Source: a virus
Strand: one strand, 5' to 3'
Virus record (IMG/VR): IMGVR_UViG_3300042517_000577
Location: 1 to 64,000 of that record
DNA: 64,000 nucleotides
In this document: positions 13,080-21,800 of the stretch, piece after piece
How positions within the stretch are numbered: position 1 is the stretch's first letter
How the letters are laid out: the number at the start of each line of letters is the position of its first letter
Made by a program: the position numbers and the translations under genes
Notes under the pieces: generated by a model
What the model was told of the DNA's origin: nothing
The model's database searches: none
The model's input: the letters and a program-made list of their open reading frames with translations, nothing else

Positions 13080-13288
13080 AATCAAACAAAGTATTTCAAA
13101 TTGAATTGTGTAAAGAGGATGCACAAAGAATACTTAATTCACTTGAATTACTGAAACGACAGACTAAACAACAAATCAATGATTGTAAGGATGATGAAAC
13201 AAAGACGATTGCATGGTTAGAATGGTCTTACATCAGTGAGTTACATTATGATCTTGATTGTAAGTTTAGATTAGATACCTGGAATTGA
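13076..13288 (+). CDS. Small helical hypothetical protein
   Basis: A 70-residue protein with a long charged helical stretch (ILNSLELLKRQTKQQINDCK). Last gene before the 712-bp gene-free region. It has the pattern of a small coiled coil. Confidence 0.5.
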   Translation: MKSNKVFQIELCKEDAQRILNSLELLKRQTKQQINDCKDDETKTIAWLEWSYISELHYDLDCKFRLDTWN

Positions 13289-13290
13289 TA

Positions 13291-13308
13291 CCCCTATATC
13301 GTCCATTT
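13291..13308 (+). repeat. 18-bp direct repeat, copy 1
   Basis: CCCCTATATCGTCCATTT, identical to 13504-13521. It lies 2 bp after the last stop codon of the early region. The CTATAT core resembles the CTATAA of the early -10 boxes. Confidence 0.6.
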
Positions 13309-13327
13309 CAGTCTTGATTGATTATAG

Positions 13328-13349
13328 TTTTCCACAGGGTTGCGGAAAA
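13328..13349 (+). repeat. DnaA-box palindrome, isolated copy
   Basis: TTTTCCACA (13328-13336), GGGT spacer, then TGCGGAAAA (13341-13349), one base off the inverted box. It stands about 375 bp upstream of the main array. Confidence 0.7.
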
Positions 13350-13503
13350 GATTGTTTTGATTTCCACATTTTTTTATTGTTAAATTTATTATGATGCGTG
13401 AATTGTATGTTTGTGTTGTTTGATTGTTAATGTGTTCTCTTATTGTTATCTTGGCGAACACAATAACATATAAACAGTGATTTGTCAAGGGTTTACAGGA
13501 CAC

Positions 13504-13521
13504 CCCCTATATCGTCCATTT
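13504..13521 (+). repeat. 18-bp direct repeat, copy 2
   Basis: Exact second copy of 13291-13308, again preceded by AC. A partial third (TTCGTCCATC) lies at about 13856. Their spacing from the DnaA boxes differs, so they may be a separate binding site. Confidence 0.6.
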
Positions 13522-13720
13522 TCACGTTTACAATACAACAGTCGTTTCGTGATACTGTAAATCACTGAGAGGCATCTACAATCGTCTACAATCGTGTTTA
13601 ATTTCGTATTAGGTATATCTGATCGTTTCGTTGTATTCTCGTGCCTTCCAGGGGATTTTTAATCGTTCGGTGTTAATCAATTCGTTATATGTGCCACTAT
13701 GTGATACTAACAGTCACTCA

Positions 13721-13798
13721 TAGTTTTCCACAGGGTTGTGGAAAAAGTACAATAGTTTTCCACAGGGTTGTGGAAAAAGTCTAATAGTTTTCCACAGG
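13721..13798 (+). repeat. 32-bp-period array of cyanobacterial-type DnaA boxes
   Basis: Two full 32-bp units (13721-13752, 13753-13784) and a third partial unit (13785-13798). Each full unit is TTTTCCACA, GGGT, TGTGGAAAA: two DnaA boxes face to face (13724-13745, 13756-13777), and a single box follows at 13788-13796. TTTTCCACA is the box form reported for cyanobacteria (E. coli uses TTATCCACA). The period is about three helical turns, so boxes lie on one face. Neither strand places a T-run after the stem, so terminators are unlikely. Confidence 0.75.
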
Positions 13799-13807
13799 TT
13801 ATTATAC

Positions 13808-13836
13808 TTGACAGTCTTTGATTGTTCGTGTATAAT
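13808..13836 (+). promoter_or_regulatory. Consensus sigma70 promoter
   Basis: TTGACA (13808-13813), 17-bp spacer, TATAAT (13831-13836): a perfect match to the housekeeping promoter, 10 bp after the last DnaA box. Transcription would start near 13843, giving a leader of about 158 nt before the 14001 gene, or a short RNA that could prime replication. It is the only promoter in the window with a perfect -35. Confidence 0.8.
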
Positions 13837-14000
13837 TATAGGCAGTAATTCCGATTCGTCCATCGACAGTTATATCGGGGGTTGTTGTATTATATTATAT
13901 TGTAATGCGGTTATAAGAAAAAGGGTCCTATCCAACCTACAGAGGTGACAAATCGAGTGAGTGATATCAAGTGTTAAAAAAAATTTTTTGGGGTCAAAAA

Positions 14001-14147
14001 ATGCCTGTAAGGTTGCTCTATGAGAGGGGGTGGGGAACAAGTATAAGTCCTTTAGATGAGATCGAATATATTGTAAGTTGTCTGAGAGAAACCTTAAATA
14101 TACTTAAATCCCATATTCGTAAAAAAATTTCCCAGGGTAAAAAATGA
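14001..14147 (+). CDS. Small basic hypothetical protein
   Basis: A 48-residue frame starting after an A-rich stretch (GGGGTCAAAAAATG), with an ATGA overlap to the next gene. Begins MPVRLLYERGW, ends in a basic helix (LKSHIRKKISQGKK). The upstream bases and the first residues resemble those of the next gene (GGGTAAAAAATG; MTYRLIARDR), so the two may be diverged copies. Confidence 0.4.
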   Translation: MPVRLLYERGWGTSISPLDEIEYIVSCLRETLNILKSHIRKKISQGKK

Positions 14148-14314
14148 CATATAGGTTAATTGCAAGGGACAGGGTATTTTGTGAGGGAACTTTGAATGAA
14201 TGTCAAAAGACACTCACAGACATTTCCCAGATGATTAGTGCAGGATTATCTACGGATTTCCAAGTAGAAGAGTTTGTGATACTAAAAAATAAATATCTAA
14301 AAAACGAACAATGA
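14144..14314 (+). CDS. Small hypothetical protein
   Basis: A 56-residue protein, ATGA-coupled on both sides, so it sits in one operon with 14001 and 14311. N-terminal strand (YRLIARDRVFCEG) and a central helix (LNECQKTLTDISQMI). No family recognised. Confidence 0.5.
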   Translation: MTYRLIARDRVFCEGTLNECQKTLTDISQMISAGLSTDFQVEEFVILKNKYLKNEQ

Positions 14315-14526
14315 AGACTTTCCAAGAATTTTTAGATGAGGCAGGGGATTGGTGGCATCCAGATCCTAAGAAGGATCGTAGGATCAGTGGACCTGCGAAT
14401 AAGATGAGAGCAAAAGAAGATCGTGGAGAGGATACATCAGTACAGAAGAAACCAGATTATAGTAAAAGATTAATGCCAGGTGAGACATATCTACAATTTG
14501 CCAATCGTAAGAAGGCAGGAAAATGA
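14311..14526 (+). CDS. Capsid-targeted internal-protein-like protein
   Basis: A 71-residue protein starting MKTFQEFLDE|AGDWW. T4 internal proteins IPI-IPIII start with the capsid-targeting sequence MKTYQEFIAE|A, which the prohead protease gp21 cuts after the Glu; the match is 7 of 10 residues with conservative changes, and L-x-E fits the gp21 site. The predicted mature protein is 61 residues and basic (GPANKMRAKEDRGEDTSVQK, then SKRLMPGETYLQFANRKKAG). By analogy it would be packed in the head and injected with the DNA; T4 IPI blocks a host restriction enzyme this way. What this one does inside the host is unknown. It could instead be a structural protein that only shares the targeting tag. 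Confidence 0.65.
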   Translation: MKTFQEFLDEAGDWWHPDPKKDRRISGPANKMRAKEDRGEDTSVQKKPDYSKRLMPGETYLQFANRKKAGK

Positions 14527-14831
14527 ATTGGTTTGAGTATTGGATTGGTCATTGTTGGATGAGTGGGTGGCAATCTATCAGAGGGGCATATAGAATATGG
14601 TCTGATTTAATGACAGACAATTATAAGGATTATGCACTCCTTCCTAGTGATGACCCTTACACAGAATGTCTAGAATGGTTCTGGGTGTCACTTGGTGAGG
14701 ACAATACTTATCCCAGGGAGTTTCTGGAATATCTGATACAACTGGCAAAAGATGTGGAAAGTGGTAAGGAAAAAACTATTCCTGTGGATGAGGATTTCTT
14801 TGATAGACTGAAAGAATCTCTTGAATTGTGA
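14523..14831 (+). CDS. Hypothetical protein, possible paralogue of the 503 gene product
   Basis: A 102-residue protein, ATGA-coupled to the capsid-targeted gene. The N-terminus is very Trp-rich (NWFEYWIGHCWMSGWQS). The middle and end (CLEWFWVSLGEDNTYP, LIQLAKDV, then TIPVDEDFFDRLKESLEL) line up with the 503-856 protein (GEFWESLS, LRLAQEL, ITLSVEDYNELVERL), which suggests a shared origin. It lacks the RK-P-W end. Function unknown. Confidence 0.55.
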   Translation: MNWFEYWIGHCWMSGWQSIRGAYRIWSDLMTDNYKDYALLPSDDPYTECLEWFWVSLGEDNTYPREFLEYLIQLAKDVESGKEKTIPVDEDFFDRLKESLEL

Positions 14832-14900
14832 GTGTCTTTGTGCCGGTTTCTCTAGCATCTTTATGGCGCTCGTAATCTCTAGCAATGGTGATTGACGTGG

Positions 14901-14908
14901 GATAAATA
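14901..14908 (+). promoter_or_regulatory. Late-type promoter box GATAAATA
   Basis: One base off the T4 late consensus TATAAATA, 51 bp before the glycosyltransferase ATG. First of the late-type boxes in the virion gene half. Confidence 0.45.
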
Positions 14909-14959
14909 ATGGAGTATCATATGAAGTGGTACTACGTAGTTACTCATTGAAGTATTAAC

Positions 14960-15718
14960 ATGGCAAAAGGATTTACTGTAAAGGCAAAACCTCCAGAGCA
15001 AGAAGAAGAATCCCTTTTTAATCTAGAGGAATGTAAAGAAAGAATTAAGGGTAAAACAATTGTATTTTGTTTACCCGGAAGAGGAGTTTCATATCGATTT
15101 TTGAAGAGTTTTGTTCAACTTTGTTTTGATTTAGTACAATCAGGTGCGAGCATTCAAATTAGTCAAGACTATAGTTCAATGGTGAACTTTGCTCGTTGTA
15201 AGTGTCTTGGGGCAAATGTTCTTGCAGGACCAGATCAACTTCCTTGGCAAGGTAAACTTCAGTATGATTATCAACTCTGGATTGATAGTGATATTGTATT
15301 CAATACTGATGCCTTCTGGGCACTGGTACAGATGGATAAGGACATTGCTTGTGGTTGGTATGCAACAGAAGATGGAAGAACCACTTCAGTTGCTCATTGG
15401 TTGGATGAAGACGACTTCAAGAACAATGGTGGTGTCATGAATCATGAGATGGTTGATACGATCTCAAATCGTAAAAAACCATTCACTGTTGATTATACTG
15501 GATTTGGTTGGGTACTAATTAAGAAAGGTGTATTTGAACATCCTGAAATGAAGTATCCTTGGTTTGCTCCTCAGATGCAAGTCTTTGATTCTGGTGAGGT
15601 TCAAGATATGTGTGGTGAAGATGTATCATTCTGTCTTGATGCAATTCGTAAATGTGACTTTGAAATTTGGTGTCATCCAAAAATTAGAGTAGGACATGAA
15701 AAAACAAGAATTATTTGA
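14960..15718 (+). CDS. GT-A type glycosyltransferase
   Basis: A 252-residue protein with the features of a nucleotide-diphospho-sugar transferase: an N-terminal Rossmann-like part (KTIVFCLPGRGVSYRFLKSF), a metal-binding DxD motif D109-S-D111 in LWIDSDIVF, and acceptor-side segments including DYTGFGWVLIKKG and CGEDVSFCLDA. Such enzymes recur in cyanophages near tail genes; possible acceptors are a virion protein, the phage DNA, or the host surface. The sequence does not decide between these. It follows a late-type box, so a role in virion assembly is more likely than an early one. The next gene starts inside its end. Confidence 0.78.
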   Translation: MAKGFTVKAKPPEQEEESLFNLEECKERIKGKTIVFCLPGRGVSYRFLKSFVQLCFDLVQSGASIQISQDYSSMVNFARCKCLGANVLAGPDQLPWQGKLQYDYQLWIDSDIVFNTDAFWALVQMDKDIACGWYATEDGRTTSVAHWLDEDDFKNNGGVMNHEMVDTISNRKKPFTVDYTGFGWVLIKKGVFEHPEMKYPWFAPQMQVFDSGEVQDMCGEDVSFCLDAIRKCDFEIWCHPKIRVGHEKTRII

Positions 15719-15869
15719 TATTCTTTGTAATGGTAGAGTGATCTATAAAGATCTCTCTGAAGAGGATCTAATGGATGCAATGGATGACCTGTCTCAACAA
15801 TTTTATGAGACAGGGGTTCCCAAACCAGAGGATCTTATGGTAGAATGTAAAAGTATTGAGGTAGAATGA
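15696..15869 (+). CDS. Small acidic hypothetical protein
   Basis: A 57-residue protein overlapping the end of the glycosyltransferase by 23 nt. Acidic helices (DLSEEDLMDAMDDLSQQFYE). Probably translated with the glycosyltransferase. It has no catalytic motif. Confidence 0.5.
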   Translation: MKKQELFDILCNGRVIYKDLSEEDLMDAMDDLSQQFYETGVPKPEDLMVECKSIEVE

Positions 15870-15872
15870 ATT

Positions 15873-16016
15873 ATGGCAAAACGTCCTTCATTGAATGGTA
15901 AAGTAATCATTGAGAGCAAACCCAAAAAAACTCGTCAAGGTTGTTCTCAAAATACAAAACTTTCTGCTTCATCTCGTAATGGAGCAAAGAAACGTTATCG
16001 AGGTCAAGGCAACTAA
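15873..16016 (+). CDS. Small basic hypothetical protein
   Basis: A 47-residue Lys/Arg/Ser-rich protein (VIIESKPKKTRQGCSQNTK, then SRNGAKKRYRGQGN). The composition suggests DNA or RNA binding, for example as a head-internal or packaging-associated peptide. It ends with TAATG overlap to the next gene. Confidence 0.5.
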   Translation: MAKRPSLNGKVIIESKPKKTRQGCSQNTKLSASSRNGAKKRYRGQGN

Positions 16017-16234
16017 TGCTTCAACTTGATCCACAAATCCCAGTCCTGACCCCAAAAGGTCCAGGCTGGGCATTTTTTTTAATTGATCGTTCTCAAGAAC
16101 ACGACCTTGAATGGGTTGTCTTCCTAGATAATGGTGGATACTGTTGGACTTTTAAAAATTCAGATATTAGAATTCAAAAAAACTTAACTCTTCACAGGAA
16201 AGATATTTCTGATTTCGGGATAGCAACCCCGTAA
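16016..16234 (+). CDS. Hypothetical protein of the cyanophage virion region
   Basis: A 72-residue strand-rich protein (PGWAFFLIDRSQEHDLEWVVF, given as PGWAFFLIDRSQEHDLEW; DNGGYCWTFKNSDIRI). The position just before gp25 and its compact beta form suit a small structural or assembly protein. From memory, similar frames occur at this place in other T4-type cyanophages, but I cannot verify that here. Confidence 0.6.
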   Translation: MLQLDPQIPVLTPKGPGWAFFLIDRSQEHDLEWVVFLDNGGYCWTFKNSDIRIQKNLTLHRKDISDFGIATP

Positions 16235-16267
16235 AAAGTTCTAATTCACATCGAATTAGGAAGCAAA

Positions 16268-16510
16268 ATGTCTAACTTACCAGTAGATCGAAACGAAGAT
16301 TATATGTACCAAATGTGGGGTACAACAAAACTGACTACAGATTATAATGCACTCAATGAAAAAAGAGTTCTTCAAGAAATTGTAAATGATGACATTGGGA
16401 AGAAGCATCATTTGAAAGAACAAACTGATCTTCACCAGAGAATTCGTAATGATGAAGATTACGATGATTGGGAGTATGGAACTGAACCTTCTTATGGTAA
16501 ACCACAATAA
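16268..16510 (+). CDS. Hypothetical protein upstream of gp25
   Basis: An 80-residue charged protein with a ribosome binding site (AGGA about 8 nt upstream). Begins MSNLPVDRNEDYMYQMWGT and ends acidic (NDEDYDDWEYGTEPSYGKP). It looks unstructured at both ends. Location suggests a link to baseplate assembly. Confidence 0.55.
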   Translation: MSNLPVDRNEDYMYQMWGTTKLTTDYNALNEKRVLQEIVNDDIGKKHHLKEQTDLHQRIRNDEDYDDWEYGTEPSYGKPQ

Positions 16511-16514
16511 ATAT
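16507..16514 (+). promoter_or_regulatory. Late-type promoter box ATAAATAT before gp25
   Basis: Close to the T4 late consensus, 24 bp before the gp25 start. Confidence 0.45.
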
Positions 16515-16537
16515 AAGTATTATATTCCTAATATAAA

Positions 16538-16945
16538 GTGCCAGTAGAATCTGCAGTATCAAGATATTTTAAAGATATCAGTTTGTCTTTTAAAAGACAT
16601 CCTGTAACCAATGATATTGCTGTGATTACAAATGAAGATGCAATTAAAAGATCTGTCATCAATCTAGTTCGTACTAGAATTGGTGAGAGATTTTTTAATT
16701 CTCTTCTGGGATCAAATGTGGAATCAATGTTATTTGAACTTGCAGATTCTGGAATTGTCGATCCAATCACAGAAGAGATTAGTACTACAATTAATAACTT
16801 CGAACCACGAGTTAATTTAAGGCAAGTAAATGTTGATTTAAGGGCAGACCAAAATGAGATGGAGGTTTTCATCATTTATGACATTGTTGGACTTGCTGTT
16901 CCTACACAAAATATAACCTTCGTATTACAACCAACAAGATACTAA
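16538..16945 (+). CDS. 25: gp25 baseplate wedge subunit
   Basis: A 135-residue protein with a GTG start. Matches T4 gp25 (132 residues) in length and in the lysozyme-like fold motifs: N-terminal YFKDISLSFKRHPVTNDIAV, then AIKRSVINLVRTRIGERFFN and SNVESMLFE. gp25 ties baseplate wedges to the first sheath ring and nucleates sheath contraction. It is followed by gp6 with a one-base overlap, the usual T4-type cyanophage order. Confidence 0.93.
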   Translation: MPVESAVSRYFKDISLSFKRHPVTNDIAVITNEDAIKRSVINLVRTRIGERFFNSLLGSNVESMLFELADSGIVDPITEEISTTINNFEPRVNLRQVNVDLRADQNEMEVFIIYDIVGLAVPTQNITFVLQPTRY

Positions 16946-18819
16946 TGGCATTTACTCAATTTACAAATCTAGACTTTGATCTAGTCAAAACATCCATTAA
17001 AGATTATCTTAGGTCAAATAGCACCTTTACAGATTTTGACTTTGAAGGTTCTAATTTATCTGTCCTGATTGATATTCTTGCCTACAACACTTATATTACT
17101 GCATATAACAGTAATATGGTGGCAAATGAATCCTTCTTGGATAGTGCCACACTTCGAGAGAATGTAGTTTCTTTGGCAAGAAACATTGGATTTGTGCCTT
17201 TATCTAGAAGAGCAGCAAAGGCAAATGTCTCAATGTTAGCATCTGGACTAGAAAATACTGATTTAAAGACTGCTACACTCAAGGCAGGGATTGTTTGTAC
17301 TGGAAATCAGAGAAATACTTCATACATTTTCTCAATTCCTGAAGATATTACAGTTGGTATTGATGATGGGGAAGCATTCTTAAGTGAAATTGACATCTAT
17401 CAGGGCACATTTTTAACAAAAACCTTCACAGTTGATAATTCTCAACCAAATCAGAAGTATATTTTACCAAATCCATACATTGATACCTCAACAATTCGTG
17501 TAAAAGTTGCGGTAAATGGTACAACAGAGCAATATTCTTACGTAGATAACATAATTGGCATCAATTCTCAATCACAAATCTTCTTGGTTCAGGAAATTTC
17601 TGACGAAAAGTATGAAATTTTCTTTGGAGATGGTATTTTTGGTAAAAAACCTGAGAATGGAAGTGTCATTACAGTAAGTTATATCACTACAGATGGAAAA
17701 GATGGCAATGGTGCCTCAAATTTCACATTTTCAGGCACACTAGTTGGGGAAGATTCATCAAATTTAAGTGGAAGTGTTGGTTCAGTCATCACAAATTCGG
17801 CAGCAGAGAACGGAGATAGCATTCAACCTACCGAATCTGTACGTTATTATGCTCCAAGACTGTATGCATCGCAGTATAGAGCAGTAACAGCAAATGATTA
17901 TGAGGCACTTTTACCTTCTATATTCCCAAATGTAGAATCTGTGACTGCTTATGGGGGTGAAGAACTCACTCCACCAGAATATGGAACAGTATATTTGGCA
18001 GTTAAACCAAAAAATTCTGATTATTTGTCAGAATTTACAAAACAATCAATCTTAAATTCATTAAAACAATATAGTGTAGCAGGAATTAAAGTCAGATTTA
18101 CTGATATTAATGTACTATACGTAGAATTGGATTCTACAGTTTATTATAATTCAAATTTAGTGAATTCTGTTAGTGATCTGGAATCGCAAGTTTATACATC
18201 ACTAGATTCTTACTCAAATTCTTCAGATTTGAATAGATTTGGTGGAAGATTTAAGTATAGTAAGGCATTGAGATCAATAGATGCTACAAATGATGCTATT
18301 ACGTCAAACATTACTAGAGTTATAATTAGAAGGAATATTGGTATTATCAAGAATCCAACTAATTATGAAATTTGCTTTGAAAATAGATTTAATGTTTCGC
18401 CAAGTGGATACAATATAAGATCTACTGGGTTTAAAATTCAAGGAAATTCTAAGACACTTTATATTTCAGACACTCCAAAGTCCGATTTAAAAACTGGAAC
18501 CTTATTCCTATTCTCTATTGAAAATAATAAGGTTGTTATTGAGACAACTTCTGTTGGTACAGTAGATTATATCACTGGTGAAATACGTATAGATAATATA
18601 AATGTAAGTTCTACATCTGTTGAAAATGACATTATTCAAATTGAGGCAACCCCTTACTCCAACGATATTATTGCTAGAAAATCAGTATATTTAAAACTTG
18701 ATGTTGGAAGTAGCAAAATTTCACTTGTGAAGGACATCATTTCATCTGGTGAGAATTCGTCTGGAAGTAGATTTAACCCCGAATCAAGTTATACAACAGA
18801 GTCAAAAATAAGAAACTAA
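16945..18819 (+). CDS. 6: gp6 baseplate wedge subunit
   Basis: A 624-residue protein (T4 gp6 has 660). The N-terminus (LDFDLVKTSIKDYLRSN, then FEGSNLSVLIDILAYNTYI) and the long middle part (NDYEALLPSIFPNVESVTAYGG) are typical of the gp6/gpJ baseplate family, whose dimers form the ring that holds the wedges together. Overlaps gp25 by one base, and the next gene starts 1 bp after its stop. No signs of damage. Confidence 0.92.
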   Translation: MAFTQFTNLDFDLVKTSIKDYLRSNSTFTDFDFEGSNLSVLIDILAYNTYITAYNSNMVANESFLDSATLRENVVSLARNIGFVPLSRRAAKANVSMLASGLENTDLKTATLKAGIVCTGNQRNTSYIFSIPEDITVGIDDGEAFLSEIDIYQGTFLTKTFTVDNSQPNQKYILPNPYIDTSTIRVKVAVNGTTEQYSYVDNIIGINSQSQIFLVQEISDEKYEIFFGDGIFGKKPENGSVITVSYITTDGKDGNGASNFTFSGTLVGEDSSNLSGSVGSVITNSAAENGDSIQPTESVRYYAPRLYASQYRAVTANDYEALLPSIFPNVESVTAYGGEELTPPEYGTVYLAVKPKNSDYLSEFTKQSILNSLKQYSVAGIKVRFTDINVLYVELDSTVYYNSNLVNSVSDLESQVYTSLDSYSNSSDLNRFGGRFKYSKALRSIDATNDAITSNITRVIIRRNIGIIKNPTNYEICFENRFNVSPSGYNIRSTGFKIQGNSKTLYISDTPKSDLKTGTLFLFSIENNKVVIETTSVGTVDYITGEIRIDNINVSSTSVENDIIQIEATPYSNDIIARKSVYLKLDVGSSKISLVKDIISSGENSSGSRFNPESSYTTESKIRN

Positions 18820-18820
18820 A

Positions 18821-21800
18821 ATGAATCAAGATAAAAAAGTAGTCAAAATTAGTGATGTAGTTGAGAATCAAATTCCAGAATTTATTCTTACCGAAAATCC
18901 AAATTTAGTCGAGTTCTTACAACAATATTATATTTCTCAGGAATATCAAGGTGCTACTATAGACCTTGTTGAGAATTTAGTAGACTATAAAAATTTTGAC
19001 AGTTTTGATTCTACAAACTTAATTAAATCAACTGTAACAACTCAAGAAGTTTCTTATTTTGATGATGTCATCAATGTAGATTCCACACACGGTTGGCCTA
19101 GTCAATATGGTCTTCTCAAGATTGACGATGAGATCATTACCTATACTGGAATTGAGGAGAATTATTTAACTGGAATTTGTACGATATCAGTTGGATCTAA
19201 CGTTGCCTATGTGTCTGGAATAGATACCAGTTTATACATTGGAAGACCTTTTAATATACCATCCATAAACAAAACTCTAATTATAGAATCAGTAGATTCT
19301 ACGTCTGTTACTTTATTAAACACTGTTTTAGACAGCACCTCTGATTTTGGGTATTCTGATACCAATAATTATGCATTTTATATCAATAGTCCCAAATTTA
19401 CTGGGTGTATCCGAGGATTTAGTGGAGTAGAATCTCTTTCTGATCCAACATCACCAGAATATCTGAAGTTCTCTTCTTCCGAAGTAGACGAGCACGAAAA
19501 TACTTCAACAGTTTATAATCTAAGTAACTTATTCTTATTAGAATTCTTCAGAAAAATTAAGTATCAATTTTCTCCTGGGTTCGAGGAGTTTGATTTCGAC
19601 CCCAGAATTGATGCTCCCAATTTTATTAGTAAGGTAAAAAACTTCTATCAGACCAAAGGAACAGACGAAGCATTTAGAATTCTGTTTAAGGTTCTGTACG
19701 GTGAAGAGATTGATATCATCAAACCAAAAGACTTCCTATTCACTCCATCAGATGATCAGTGGATCGTAGTAGAGAGATTTATTGGAGAAGCAGTTAATGG
19801 TGATCCTTTAAAACTAAACGGACAGACTTTATATCAGGATCAGTATGCTTTCACAGGTGGTTTGTCTGCAAATGGTTCAATCTATAAAGTAAGTTCAGCA
19901 TCACTAGATGGAAATCAATATTATAATATTGATATTTTCTCTGGTTATTCAAATAACTTAAATCCAAAAGGATCTATTTTTGGAGAGTTTAAAATTACTC
20001 CAAAAACATATTGTACCGAAAATGTATTGGCAGGTAGTACAACTATTCCTGTAGTTTCTACAATAGGATTTCCAAAATCAGGATTTTTAGTTTTTGGAGA
20101 TCTAATTATTGATTATCAAGATAAGACAAATACTGAATTTTTAAATTGTTATAATATCACGGAAGACATTAGTTCTTCTTCTGCGATATATGCCGAAAAT
20201 TTTGCATATTCTTATGAAAATGGTGATTCTGATAAGTTGGTAAAGATTAGATTATTAAATACTATTTCTCAAATTGACACTTCTAATACTATTCTTGCGA
20301 CTAAAAATGATTTATTAAAAATTGATAATATTGGCGAAATTAAAGAAAATAAATTTACCAAGTCATTAGTTTATAATATCCCATCAATTATTACTGTAGG
20401 TAAAGTATATTCATCCATTCCTTCTGGTAAATTTGGAATTAATAAAAATTCAGGTCAAGTAAAGACTCAATATAAACATTATTTGAGAAATGGAGATATT
20501 GTAGAAGTTTATAGTAAAACTTTAAACCAAAAATTATATGATGCTGAAGTCAGTAATGTCACCGAAAAGGGATTTACTCTTAATGGCACTTCGCAATTGT
20601 CTATCGGACACAGCATTAAGTTGTTTAGGAAGGTATTCAAATCATTTTCTTCCAACTATCCGGAAGTAAATCAAAAGTTTTCTATCAACATTCAAAATTC
20701 TTATGAAGACTCTGATAACTATTATTTGACCTCTAACGGGTTCAATTTAGGAAATATTAATTCTTACAAGAGAGAGTACACTCTTGCTCTAGAAACCCCT
20801 TCTGCTGGCATCTCCACATCAATTTTAGGAAGTCATCAACTCTATGATGGAGAACTAGTCACTGTTTCAAATTATACCATTCAAGTGGTTCCAGGAACAG
20901 TTGGTTTTAGAAACAATGTTGGGATCTACACAGGTCTGTCTTTATATGCTAAAAGGATTGATTCCGACGAAATTAAATTAGCATTTACAAAACAAGATTT
21001 GTATGATGGAAATTATATCAATTTTGCAGAAACTATCTCAGAATACAGTACAGATTTAACTGGATATGTAAAAACTATTAAATTGACACTATCCAAGTTA
21101 TATGGAAATCAATTTACTAGTTCTAAATTATTCAAGAAAATTCCAAAGGATTTAACCTATTCTCAAGAAAAAACTTCTACTCCATCTGGTTCAATTGGAG
21201 TTTTTGTGAATGGGATTGAAATACAAAACTATAAATCATTTGATAAAGTTTATAGTGGAGAAATAAAATCTATTGATATTTTAGATGGTGGAGATAACTA
21301 TAGTTTATCAAATCCCCCACAATTTGATATAGATTATGGTAATGATACCACTACTATCTTAACTCCAAATTTAATTGGAAATATCAAATCCGTCTCTGTT
21401 CTCGATCCTGGGTTTGATTATCTAGAGACCCCAATAGTAAAAATAAAGGGTGGTGGGAACGATTCAGTTAGAACTGAGGTAAAGTTAAAGAAAATACAAA
21501 AAGAAATTTCATTCAACTCCCAAGATCCGAATGTTGTTATTACAACTGACCCAATCAATAAATTCGTATTTGAAGATCCTCATAGATTAGTTGTGGGAGA
21601 TGCAGTAATTTATGAATCATTTGAAAATACTCCCATTGCCAACTTACAAAATAATGGAATTTATTATATCTTCGACGTTGGAGCAGGAACTTCATTTAAA
21701 CTAGCAGCAAATAAGTTAGATGCATTTGCTGGGATTGGGACAATTAATATCGGTTCTGGAGGTAAGGGTCTTCAGAGATTTACTTCGGTGAAAACTGTTA

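Larger units (their letters stand above)
13289..14000 (+). other. Gene-free control region, candidate replication origin
   Basis: The only stretch over 300 bp without a convincing gene. It contains four DnaA-box palindromes or parts, three of them in a 32-bp period; two copies of an 18-bp repeat (13291, 13504); a 10-bp tandem repeat (13575-13594); a consensus sigma70 promoter; and an A8T6 tract (13976-13989), which would bend or melt easily. The frame at 13736-13948 runs through the repeats and is not believed. Confidence 0.55.

Noticed and set aside
13721-13798. CRISPR-like repeat array
   Set aside because: The repeats are contiguous 32-bp units without unique spacers of regular size, only two and a half copies, and no cas genes nearby. 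DnaA-box iterons explain them better.
13721-13798. Intrinsic terminators formed by the TTTTCCACA palindromes
   Set aside because: In either direction the 3' side of the stem ends in A, not in a T-run, so no U-tract would follow the hairpin.
13736-13948. 70-residue frame through the control region
   Set aside because: It begins inside the DnaA-box array, covers the promoter, and has a low-complexity Cys/Ile composition unlike neighbouring genes.
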